A stretch of 42,161 nt of DNA, from contig MFXS01000004.1 in the NCBI GenBank assembly GCA_001788925.1, positions 8,303 through 50,463 of the forward strand, in the 5' to 3' direction. The notes below the pieces were generated by a model. It was not told the DNA's origin, did no database searches, and saw only the letters and a list, made by a program, of their open reading frames with translations. The DNA comes from Candidatus Peribacteria bacterium RIFCSPHIGHO2_01_FULL_55_13. GTDB taxonomy: Bacteria > Patescibacteriota > Gracilibacteria > Peribacterales > Peribacteraceae. Position 1 is the first letter of the stretch. Each line of letters opens with the position of its first letter. Positions 34,497 through 42,161 of this stretch are shown here, in pieces. The translations under genes and the position numbers were made by a program.

Positions 34497-35590
34497 AGAC
34501 TCGCATTGTCATTCTCTCGGCATTTCTTACTCCGTTTCGCAGCGGTGCGGAGGCGTGCGCGGAAGAAGTGCCATTGAGGCTTACGGATCAGTTTGATTTT
34601 ACGATCATCACGGCGCGGATGCGGAAGGATTTGCCCAAAGAAGACATGCTGCAGGGAAAAATTCCGGTGAAGCGCGTAGGTTTTGGATTCAAGTTTGATA
34701 AATGGCTGTACCCGTTTTTAGCGCCTAGGGAAGCAAAAAAATATAATCCGAACATCATTCATGCGATCCTGGAGACGTTTGCGGGCGAAGCATTGATGCG
34801 ATGCAAGGACATCATGCCGTTCGCCCGGCGCCTTCTCACACTGCAGACCACCAACAGGACATTCCGGAAGAAAAAAATCCTGCAATCGCCGCATGTCGTC
34901 ACCGCCATCAGCATGCATCTTGCCGGCATCGCCAATGAAATGAGAGAAGGTGGCGTGAAAATAATTCCGAATGGCATCGATTACGAGGCGATTCGCTCCG
35001 CGTGCGCGAAATATCCGAAAGTTCCAGGCAGAATTTTGTTCGTAGGAAGGCTGGAGCAGATGAAGGGGGTTGATTTGCTCTTAACAGCATACGCCCGTGC
35101 GAATTCGGAATTCGGAGTGCGGAATTCGGAATTGCACATTGTCGGTGATGGATCGCAACGATCTACGTTGGAAAATCTGGCTCGCAAGTTGGGCATCGCG
35201 GACCGCGTTGTCTTCAAGGGGTATATGCGGTCGTCTGATGTGAATCGGGAATATGCGGAAGCAGAGATCTTTTGCGGGCTCAGCCGATCCGAAGCACTCG
35301 GAAATGTATTTATCGAGGCGCAGGCGGCAGGATGTGGAGTCATTCATACCATTGTTGGTGGCATTGAAGAGATCATGATCAATGCTGGTTGGGGAGTGCC
35401 CTATCACGGAAATGCTGAATCTGTAACGATTGTAGAAGCGACAAAGGGCTTATCGGGCTACTTGAACAATAAGGAGCTTTTGGCTCGACATAAGGAAATC
35501 GGTATTGCCAATGCCTCCAAGTATGACTGGAAACCCATCGCAAAACGGTATGCGGACATCTATAAATCCTTTACTCTGGGCCAGTCATGA
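34493..35590 (+). CDS. Family 4 glycosyltransferase
   Basis: ILFVGRLEQMKGVDLLLTAYARA...LHIVGDGSQRSTLENLARKLG; ATGA overlap with upstream gene. Confidence 0.9.
   Translation: MKTRIVILSAFLTPFRSGAEACAEEVPLRLTDQFDFTIITARMRKDLPKEDMLQGKIPVKRVGFGFKFDKWLYPFLAPREAKKYNPNIIHAILETFAGEALMRCKDIMPFARRLLTLQTTNRTFRKKKILQSPHVVTAISMHLAGIANEMREGGVKIIPNGIDYEAIRSACAKYPKVPGRILFVGRLEQMKGVDLLLTAYARANSEFGVRNSELHIVGDGSQRSTLENLARKLGIADRVVFKGYMRSSDVNREYAEAEIFCGLSRSEALGNVFIEAQAAGCGVIHTIVGGIEEIMINAGWGVPYHGNAESVTIVEATKGLSGYLNNKELLARHKEIGIANASKYDWKPIAKRYADIYKSFTLGQS
35101..35133. repeat. Heptad-period repeat (word GGAATTC) inside GT4 CDS
   Basis: gaattcggaattcggagtgcggaattcggaatt. Confidence 0.92.
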
Positions 35591-36678
35591 AGCGCGTTCT
35601 CCTTACCGGCATCGATGGATTTATCGGCCACCACATTGCTGAGGGAATCCTCAAAAATACGGACTGGAAAGTGATCGGGCTGAGCAAGATTGATACTGCA
35701 AGCACGCTGCACCGCCTGCAGGACATTGAGTTCTGGAGCGCCAAATACGCCGGACGGGTGGAATTTGTGTATCACGATCTGCGCGCACCGCTGAATCCCT
35801 ACGTCGCCAACCGCATCGGACCGGTGAATTACATTTTGCACCTTGCCGCTTCCACCCACGTGGACCGCTCCATTGAATATCCGATGGAATTTGTTCAGGA
35901 CAACGTTGTGGGGACATGCAATCTTCTTGATTACGCGCGCACATTGGACGGACTTGAGCTTTTTGCCTACTTCTCCACGGACGAAGTCTTCGGACCCGCG
36001 CCGGAGGGAGTCGCCTATAAGGAATGGGACCGGTACATGAGCAGCAATCCCTACGCCGCATCGAAGGCCGGAGGAGAGGAGCTGGCGTACAGCTACTACA
36101 ACACCTACGGCCTTCCCGTCGTGATCACGCACACGATGAACGTCTTCGGCGAACGCCAGCATCCGGAAAAATTCTTCCCGAAGGTTATCAATGCCGCGCG
36201 GCAGGGGGAGAAGATCTTCATCCACAGCAACCCCGAGCGTACGAAGGCAGGCAGCCGCTTCTACGTCCACGCACGCAACGTCTGCGCCGCGATGCTTTTC
36301 CTCATCGCGCAGCATGAAAAAGGGGCGAAGATCATCGGCGATAAGTTCAACATCGTCGGGGAGCGCGAGATGGATAACCTCACTCTCGCGCAGTTCATCG
36401 CGAAGGTCGTGGGGAAGGAGCTGAAGTACGATCTGGTGGATTTCCACAGCAGCCGCCCCGGGCACGACCTCCGTTATGCGCTTGATGGCACGAAGCTCAA
36501 GGATATGGGCTATGCCCACCCCAAGACTTTTGAGGAAAGCCTTACGAAAACCGTCGAGTGGTACGTGGAACATCCGGAATGGCTGCTTGCGGACTTCAGC
36601 AAGGCGCAATTCCAGAAAGAGGCACACGCCTTCGACGAGGCCGCCAAACCGGCGTTGCAGAAGACGGCGAAAAAATAG
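35587..36678 (+). CDS. NAD-dependent nucleotide-sugar dehydratase/epimerase (SDR)
   Basis: MKRVLLTGIDGFIGHHIAEGIL, LHLAASTHVDRSIEYP, YAASKAGGEELAYSYYNTYGLPVVITHTMNVFGERQHPEKF. Confidence 0.92.
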   Translation: MKRVLLTGIDGFIGHHIAEGILKNTDWKVIGLSKIDTASTLHRLQDIEFWSAKYAGRVEFVYHDLRAPLNPYVANRIGPVNYILHLAASTHVDRSIEYPMEFVQDNVVGTCNLLDYARTLDGLELFAYFSTDEVFGPAPEGVAYKEWDRYMSSNPYAASKAGGEELAYSYYNTYGLPVVITHTMNVFGERQHPEKFFPKVINAARQGEKIFIHSNPERTKAGSRFYVHARNVCAAMLFLIAQHEKGAKIIGDKFNIVGEREMDNLTLAQFIAKVVGKELKYDLVDFHSSRPGHDLRYALDGTKLKDMGYAHPKTFEESLTKTVEWYVEHPEWLLADFSKAQFQKEAHAFDEAAKPALQKTAKK

Positions 36679-36779
36679 TTTATTGGTTTGCTGGTTTGTT
36701 AGTTTGCTTGTTAAGCAGGTCTCCTATGTCTTGAAGTGGATTCTAATAAACCAAAAAACCAGCAAACCAGCAAACCAGA
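36679..36779. repeat. Octad-period hairpin element (word GGTTTGCT)
   Basis: ttattggtttgctggtttgttagtttgcttgtt ... taataaaccaaaaaaccagcaaaccagcaaaccag. Confidence 0.88.
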
Positions 36780-36804
36780 CAACAATCTTCTGTACCATAT
36801 CTCC

Positions 36805-37821
36805 ATGCCGACGACCGTCGACGTTCTTATTCCTACCTATAACCCTGGTGCAGAGCACCTGCGGGTGGCTCTTGATGCGCTCCAGGCGCAGACCTATACG
36901 CACTGGCAGGCCTTTATTCATGACGAGTCGGATGCGGTAGATGTGGAGGAGATCGTCCGTCCGTATCTTTCTGATCCACGATTCCGGTTTCAGAAATCCG
37001 AACGACGCCTCGGCATTGGCGGAAACTGGAATGCGTGCCTTACCCATACCAAAAATCCTGTCGTCGCGTATCTCTTCCACGACGATGCATGGGTGCCGCA
37101 GTATCTGGAGCGGGCAGTTGCAGTTCTTGAGACGCATCCCAATGTCGGTCTCGTCGCGATGGATCACCAGTATCGCATTGAAGGCGACTTCGACGCGGCG
37201 ATCGGCTACATCACACTCGAGCGGTGGAAGAGGAGAATCCTCAAGCCGGGTGTGATCAACGGAAAAGAATTTTTGCTGCGCTGGGTCCGAAACGGCGTAT
37301 GGCCGAATCTGGTTGGCGAACCGAGCTTCTGCGTCCTGCGACGTTCTGTCATGGACAAGATTGGTGTCTGGAACGAACAGATGCCGCAGTCGCTCGATGC
37401 CGAGTATTGGGTACGGATGCTGCCCCACTGCGACTGGTACTTCCTGCCGGACATCAACGGATATTTCCGCGTGCACGATGAGGGAGCCACGGCGAGAAAC
37501 CGCAAAGCAGGGAAAGGACTGTTTGACCGGTTCACCATCCTCGAAGACATCGCCGCGCGGTCTTCCGGCGAGGAGCGCACTATCGTGACGCAGGTTCAAG
37601 TCCGCCAGTTCCAGATTATGTTTGCACGGTTCGTGGAAAAATATCTCAAAGGAGAGCGCGTCACCGGCCAGGGATCCGGTATCGTGAAGAAATTCGCGAT
37701 GCGGCATCCTTTCCTAGTGTTCCGTGCTCTCTGTCGGGCGTTTCTCAGCAGAGGGGAGGATTGGAAGGGGCAGGGCAAAGAGGATCTGGAGCAGGATTTT
37801 GCGGGGTTTCCGGTGGCGTAA
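36805..37821 (+). CDS. Family 2 glycosyltransferase
   Basis: MPTTVDVLIPTYNPGAEHLRVALDALQAQTYTHW; NWNACLTHTKNPVVAYLFHDDAW. Confidence 0.92.
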   Translation: MPTTVDVLIPTYNPGAEHLRVALDALQAQTYTHWQAFIHDESDAVDVEEIVRPYLSDPRFRFQKSERRLGIGGNWNACLTHTKNPVVAYLFHDDAWVPQYLERAVAVLETHPNVGLVAMDHQYRIEGDFDAAIGYITLERWKRRILKPGVINGKEFLLRWVRNGVWPNLVGEPSFCVLRRSVMDKIGVWNEQMPQSLDAEYWVRMLPHCDWYFLPDINGYFRVHDEGATARNRKAGKGLFDRFTILEDIAARSSGEERTIVTQVQVRQFQIMFARFVEKYLKGERVTGQGSGIVKKFAMRHPFLVFRALCRAFLSRGEDWKGQGKEDLEQDFAGFPVA

Positions 37822-37849
37822 GTGTGATCGGGCTACCCACTGAAAAACC

Positions 37850-37888
37850 TTGTATTACGATCTTTTCTGTAATACAATTGTAATACAC
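37850..37888 (+). promoter_or_regulatory. Toxin-antitoxin promoter/operator
   Basis: TTGTAT-N17-TACAAT overlapping TGTATTAC / GTAATACA inverted repeats plus a third GTAATACA. Confidence 0.6.
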
Positions 37889-37902
37889 TCCCCATTCTCT
37901 TC

Positions 37903-38148
37903 ATGCGCTCCGTTCTCAGCATCTCTATTCCACCGAAGAAACTCAAGGTTCTGAAGAAGAAAGCCGAAAATAACGGAATGACGGTCAGCGCCTATGTGCT
38001 GCGTATGATTGACGAAGAAGACCACATGATTTCAGAAGAAGAATTGCTGAAAGATCTCCGGCAAGGGGAGAAAGATCTGGCGAATGGAAATTATCGCACG
38101 ATGGGTCCTGATGATGCCATTGAGGATTTTCTTCCCATTAAAAAATGA
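37903..38148 (+). CDS. Ribbon-helix-helix-type antitoxin
   Basis: MRSVLSISIPPKKLKVLKKKAENNGMTVSAYVLRMIDEE; ATGA overlap with toxin. Confidence 0.8.
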   Translation: MRSVLSISIPPKKLKVLKKKAENNGMTVSAYVLRMIDEEDHMISEEELLKDLRQGEKDLANGNYRTMGPDDAIEDFLPIKK

Positions 38149-38414
38149 AGATCCGGCAAATCAATTTTTTGCCGAAATTTCATAAGAATTGGGATGCTCT
38201 TCCGAAAGAAGCGCAAATCAAGGCACGGAAGACCATCGAATTTTTCAGAGCGGACCCATTTCACCCCTCTCTTCGTTTGCATCCTTTACGCGGCAATCTT
38301 CGCAAATACTGGAGCATTTCTGTCGATAGGAAATGTCGCATTATTCTCAGAATTGAGGGCGATATCGCAAATTTTTATTCCATCGGGAGTCATGCGATTT
38401 ATGAGAAGATGTAA
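38145..38414 (+). CDS. RelE/ParE/YafQ-superfamily toxin
   Basis: LPKEAQIKARKTIEFFRADPFHPSLRLHPLRGNLRKYWSISVDRKCRIILRIEGDIANFYSIGSHAIYEKM. Confidence 0.85.
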   Translation: MKIRQINFLPKFHKNWDALPKEAQIKARKTIEFFRADPFHPSLRLHPLRGNLRKYWSISVDRKCRIILRIEGDIANFYSIGSHAIYEKM

Positions 38415-38436
38415 ACAAGGCGTCAGCTTTGTATTT

Positions 38437-38700
38437 TCAAGGCTGTTCAGATACGTTTACCGCTCCCCATTGATGCAACATAACTCGCAAGCCCCTAGCT
38501 GATTCGAGTTGTAGATTCTCAATGGTGTCAGGTGGTACCGCATTTTCAATTTCATCTTCCGAATCTCCCGCTGCAACTATTTCATCTGATTCCGTATCCA
38601 CCGCGATAAAGGTATAATTGCCATATTGTTTATCAAAATCATCGATGCTGAGTTCAGATCTTACATCACGATTGCCTAGAACAAAGTACTCAACTCCCAT
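38437..38700 (-). CDS. Hypothetical acidic protein (87 aa)
   Basis: Intact ORF, no recognised domain. Confidence 0.5.
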   Translation of the reverse strand: MGVEYFVLGNRDVRSELSIDDFDKQYGNYTFIAVDTESDEIVAAGDSEDEIENAVPPDTIENLQLESARGLRVMLHQWGAVNVSEQP

Positions 38701-38802
38701 AGCTTCATAGTAGGTCGGGTATTGAGGTTGTCAACTCTGTTCGGGGGAAGACATCAAAACACCCAATAGGTATATTCTGGAAAGCATTCGCAGTTCCCAC
38801 TC

Positions 38803-39879
38803 ATGAAGATCCTCCTCGCTACCGGCATCTACCCACCCGACATCGGCGGGCCAGCGACGTATACCAAAGCGCTTGCGCAGGAGCTGATCGATTTGAAGCA
38901 TGAAGTAAGTGTCATTACGTATTCTCATCATGCAGATCACACAGACCCTTGGCCTGTCGTGAGAATTTCCAAAAGCGGCGGACCGATCTTACGCTGGTGG
39001 CGCTATAGCAGGGCGATCAAAAAGCATGGAGCCGATGCGGATATCGTCTACGCATTTTCGTCGGTCAGTGTAGGCGTCCCTTTGCGGATGTCTGGTATGC
39101 GAAAACCGAAAAAAATATTGCGGCTGGGCGGGGATTTCCTGTGGGAACGCTATACGGATCGGGGGGGAAGAAAGAGCCTGCAGGAGTGGTACGAGCGTAG
39201 CAATTGGCAGGTAGCAATTGGCAGGTGGCTTCTCCAGCCTTTCGATCACATTGTGTTTTCCACGGTGTTTCAGAAGGAAATTTATGAAAAGGCGTATGCG
39301 ACGCTCCCGGAACATTCCGTCATTGAGAACGCTCTGACCTTCGACGGTCTGTTTACACAAAATCGCAAGCCGCATCAGCCGTTCCGGCTGCTCTTCATGG
39401 GGCGCTTCGTGCGGTTCAAGAATATCGCATCGCTCATTAGAGCAATCGTACATCTTCCGGATGTCACACTGACAATCGTCGGTGAGGGTCCGCTCCGCGA
39501 CACGCTCACAACTCTCACAAAGACACTCGCACTGACGGACCGTGTCCGGTTTCTTCCGCCGGTCGGCGGCAGTGCCAAGGGGCAGGTGTTTCAGGATCAC
39601 GATCTTCTCGTGCTTCCGTCGTTGACGGAGATCAGCCCGAATGTAGCGCTGGAAGCCAAAGGGTCTGGTCTCGACGTGCTTATCACGCATGAGAATGGAC
39701 TCCACATCCTTGCTGATCGTATGTACTTCGCGCCACTTCGGTCTCCAGAGGAGATCACCAAGGCGATCTCCCAGTTCCGGAAGAAGCCATCGGACACAGA
39801 TCAGAGCCCGTTCACGCACTCGTGGTCCGATGTTGCATCGGAAACTATTGCGCTCTTTACTCAGCTTACTGCCCCATGA
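38803..39879 (+). CDS. Family 4 glycosyltransferase
   Basis: MKILLATGIYPPDIGGPATYTKALAQEL; LLFMGRFVRFKNIASLIRAIVHLPDVTLTIVGEGPLRD. Confidence 0.93.
   Translation: MKILLATGIYPPDIGGPATYTKALAQELIDLKHEVSVITYSHHADHTDPWPVVRISKSGGPILRWWRYSRAIKKHGADADIVYAFSSVSVGVPLRMSGMRKPKKILRLGGDFLWERYTDRGGRKSLQEWYERSNWQVAIGRWLLQPFDHIVFSTVFQKEIYEKAYATLPEHSVIENALTFDGLFTQNRKPHQPFRLLFMGRFVRFKNIASLIRAIVHLPDVTLTIVGEGPLRDTLTTLTKTLALTDRVRFLPPVGGSAKGQVFQDHDLLVLPSLTEISPNVALEAKGSGLDVLITHENGLHILADRMYFAPLRSPEEITKAISQFRKKPSDTDQSPFTHSWSDVASETIALFTQLTAP
39198..39229. repeat. Heptad-period repeat, perfect 14-bp tandem (GTAGCAATTGGCAG x2), inside GT4 CDS
   Basis: tagcaattggcaggtagcaattggcaggtggc. Confidence 0.88.
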
Positions 39880-41012
39880 AACTATTAATGATTTCTGGCG
39901 ACCGTTCCATCCTCTCCGGGCAGCAGGGGGCGTTTTGGTACACGCTGCAGGAGATGCGAAAGCATTGGGACAGGATTGATATTATTTGTCCGCGCATCTC
40001 GAAGAGTGGAAAGCTGAAAACGGAAAGTGGAAAGTCACAGGCGCACGATATTCCGAACAATGTTTTCTTCCATCCGTGTTCATGGGGCCTTTTGCGCCAG
40101 TCGCTGTGGATAGAAGAGAAGGGGAAGCGGCTTATTGCCGAGCATCACCATGACGTCATGACAGTTCACGAGTATCCGCCTTTCTATAACGGCCGCGGAG
40201 CGCTTGCTCTTCACAAAAAAACGGGCATCCCGTTTGCACTCGAAATCCATCATATTGTTGGGTGGCCCGTGACGTCGGGCATTACGGAATGGGTCGGTCG
40301 CGAACTTTCACGATGGGTTCTTCCTTCCGAGGCTCGTCGTGCCCGAAAAGTGCGAACAGTGAGTACGGCAATAGAGGAAGAGCTCAAGCATTGGGGCATT
40401 CCTTCCGAAAAACTTTCCATCATCCCGTCGTTTTACCTGGACCACGACCTCATCGGCCGCACTGTGGCGCCCCCGAAGAGTTACGACATCGCGTTTTGCG
40501 CCCGTCTTGTTCCCAACAAGGGGCTGATGAACGTGATCCGGTCGCTCGAGTATCTCCCCAATGCCCGGCTTCTTGTGATCGGCGACGGGCCGATGCGAGC
40601 CGAAGCGGACAAGCTCATCCACGCGATGAAGATCCAAAACCACGTCACGTTCCTCGGATGGCTGCCCACGCTTGAGGCCGTGCTCGATGGCATTCTCGCC
40701 GCCCGTACCTTCGTGATGGCATCTACAAGCGAGGGGGGCCCCCGCAGCGCACTCGAAGCGATGGCTTGCGGCATGCCGGTGATCGCCACGCGGGTGGGAG
40801 TAATGCCCGAAGTGATTGAAGACGGGGAAAACGGGCTTTTCACCGACGGGTCGCCAAAAGACATCGCGGCGAAAGTGGAAATACTGCTGAAGGATGCCAA
40901 AAAGCGTGAACATATGGGCAAGGCCGCACGCAAGATCCTCGACCGCTTTGAGCGCGGAAAACTCGTGGAGAAGTATGCGGAATTCTTGAAAGGAATTGCC
41001 AAAAAGCGTTAA
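39876..41012 (+). CDS. Family 4 glycosyltransferase
   Basis: FCARLVPNKGLMNVIRSLEYLPNARLLVIGDGPMRAEAD; EGGPRSALEAMACGMPVIATRVG. Confidence 0.93.
   Translation: MKLLMISGDRSILSGQQGAFWYTLQEMRKHWDRIDIICPRISKSGKLKTESGKSQAHDIPNNVFFHPCSWGLLRQSLWIEEKGKRLIAEHHHDVMTVHEYPPFYNGRGALALHKKTGIPFALEIHHIVGWPVTSGITEWVGRELSRWVLPSEARRARKVRTVSTAIEEELKHWGIPSEKLSIIPSFYLDHDLIGRTVAPPKSYDIAFCARLVPNKGLMNVIRSLEYLPNARLLVIGDGPMRAEADKLIHAMKIQNHVTFLGWLPTLEAVLDGILAARTFVMASTSEGGPRSALEAMACGMPVIATRVGVMPEVIEDGENGLFTDGSPKDIAAKVEILLKDAKKREHMGKAARKILDRFERGKLVEKYAEFLKGIAKKR
40004..40038. repeat. Heptad-period repeat (word AGTGGAA) inside GT4 CDS
   Basis: gagtggaaagctgaaaacggaaagtggaaagtcac. Confidence 0.82.
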
Positions 41013-41023
41013 ATTGCTGAACT

Positions 41024-42037
41024 GTGCGTCTCCTCATCGTCACCCAGCGCGTCGATTCCTCCGATCCCATCCTCGGATTTTTCCACGGATGGCTGCGTGC
41101 CTTTGCGGAACACGGCGACAAGGTGACCGTGATCGGCCAGCAGGTCGGAGAGCAATCCTTGCCCAAGGATGTCCGTGTCCTCTCGCTTGGAAAGGAGAAA
41201 GGTGTGGCGCGCTGGAAGCAGATCTTCACGTTCTGGAAAATGATCGCGGCCGAGCGAAGATCATACGACGCGGTTTTCGTGCACATGACTCCTATCTGGG
41301 TTGTCCTCGGGTGGCCCGTGTGGGCGACACTCAGCAAGCCCATCTACCTGTGGTACGAGGCCCGGGGCGGGGGATGGGCGCTGCCACTGGCGCTTTCCAT
41401 GGTTCATAAGGTGTTCGGCGCCACGGACTATGGGCTTCCGCGCGGCTCGAAAAAACACGTCATCGTCGGACATGGCATCGATACGGAGCGGTTTCGCCCG
41501 GATCCAGGTGTTCCCCATCAGGAAGGATTGCTCGTGACCGTTGGCCGCGTGACGCCGGTGAAGCATTACGGTGTCTTGCTGCAGGCGCTGAGTACACTTC
41601 CGCAGCACTGCAGGCTCCGGATCGCCGGAGGAACATTTACCGAAAAAGATCGCAGAGAAGAAAAACATCTTCAAGAGATGATCCAAGATCTTCATCTTTC
41701 CACACGCGTCACGATGGGGTGGGCAAGCCCCGATCAGACCACCAAGCTTCTCCAAAGCGCCGACTGCATGCTCCATGCATGCACCGGCGGTCTCGACAAA
41801 TGCGTTCTTGAAGCCATGGCATGCGGATGTCCCGTCGTGTCATCCAGTGAGGCCGCGAGCAGAGTGCTTCCTCCGGTCTGCATCGCATCAAACAGCGAGA
41901 TGGCCGAGCGGGCGCGCAGAATCCTTGGACTTACTCCTGCCGAGCGAGCAGAGCTTTCGCGTGAGTTACGGCAGCGGGTCGTCAATGGTCACAGTCTCCA
42001 GCATCTTGTCCAACGTCTCATTGAAGAGATGAAATAA
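41024..42037 (+). CDS. Family 4 glycosyltransferase
   Basis: LVTVGRVTPVKHYGVLLQALSTLPQHCRLRIAGG; CVLEAMACGCPVVSS. Confidence 0.9.
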   Translation: MRLLIVTQRVDSSDPILGFFHGWLRAFAEHGDKVTVIGQQVGEQSLPKDVRVLSLGKEKGVARWKQIFTFWKMIAAERRSYDAVFVHMTPIWVVLGWPVWATLSKPIYLWYEARGGGWALPLALSMVHKVFGATDYGLPRGSKKHVIVGHGIDTERFRPDPGVPHQEGLLVTVGRVTPVKHYGVLLQALSTLPQHCRLRIAGGTFTEKDRREEKHLQEMIQDLHLSTRVTMGWASPDQTTKLLQSADCMLHACTGGLDKCVLEAMACGCPVVSSSEAASRVLPPVCIASNSEMAERARRILGLTPAERAELSRELRQRVVNGHSLQHLVQRLIEEMK

Positions 42038-42075
42038 TGGCGTAATGCGTCCGGAATTGCTTCAATGGAGCGTCC

Positions 42076-42161
42076 GTGACACCTCCACGCCTTTCCATCG
42101 TCGTGCCTGTCTATAATGAAGAGAAAACGCTCGCGTCCATTATTGAGCGACTCCATCACTC
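42076..42161 (+). CDS. Family 2 glycosyltransferase, 3'-truncated by the window edge
   Basis: GTG start; VTPPRLSIVVPVYNEEKTLASIIERLHH. Confidence 0.75.
   Translation, partial: MTPPRLSIVVPVYNEEKTLASIIERLHH

Noticed and set aside
2081-36779. All intergenic hairpins as plain rho-independent terminators
   Set aside because: Several lie between divergent genes, arms are AT-rich with long loops, U-tracts are inconsistent, and the same words occur inside CDS.
1787-40038. CRISPR arrays
   Set aside because: The repeats are 7-9 bp units in short clusters without unique spacers, and no cas genes were seen.
1-42161. Prophage or IS element
   Set aside because: No integrase, transposase or phage structural gene was recognised; the palindromes are REP-like but no RAYT gene lies in the window.
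1-42161. Recoded UGA (as in Gracilibacteria/Absconditabacteria)
   Set aside because: TGA ends pheT, rpsR and several glycosyltransferases at sensible positions, and intact ORFs do not need TGA read-through.

Overview
The window is bacterial and gene-dense. Gene content is consistent with a candidate phyla radiation (Patescibacteria/Peregrinibacteria-like) genome, but that placement is an inference. TAA, TAG and TGA all act as stops, so the code looks standard. Housekeeping genes: ugd, a nucleotide-sugar epimerase, a PfkB-family kinase next to ahcY, a polX-like gene, pheT, a cob(I)alamin adenosyltransferase, rpmH (absent from the ORF track), an M16 peptidase, ndk, a Ctp/S41 protease, a DUF1858-HesB fusion, an RNase HI-like gene, vanW, recO, ftsX, a PBP1A, yebC, rpsR/rpsF, sufU/sufS, tRNA-Ser(GGA) and tRNA-Thr(GGT). 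The right quarter is a cell-surface glycan locus with many glycosyltransferases, interrupted by a RelE/ParE-like toxin-antitoxin pair. The strongest unexplained signal is a dispersed family of short-period repeats. Each locus has about 4 degenerate tandem units of 7 bp (sometimes 8 or 9 bp). The repeat word differs between loci, and a complementary copy is often placed 4-65 bp away so that the pair forms a long hairpin. These elements occupy many of the intergenic gaps longer than about 60 bp, in divergent, convergent and codirectional contexts, and they also occur in frame inside at least nine protein genes. Two 28-bp GTAG...CTAC palindromes and one CCCTTCGAC-type repeat accompany them. A second candidate is a promoter-driven, highly structured RNA of about 430 nt at 5.96-6.42 kb that carries a 39-codon basic ORF whose Shine-Dalgarno has two alternative anti-SD partners. 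All calls were made by eye; no database search was run.
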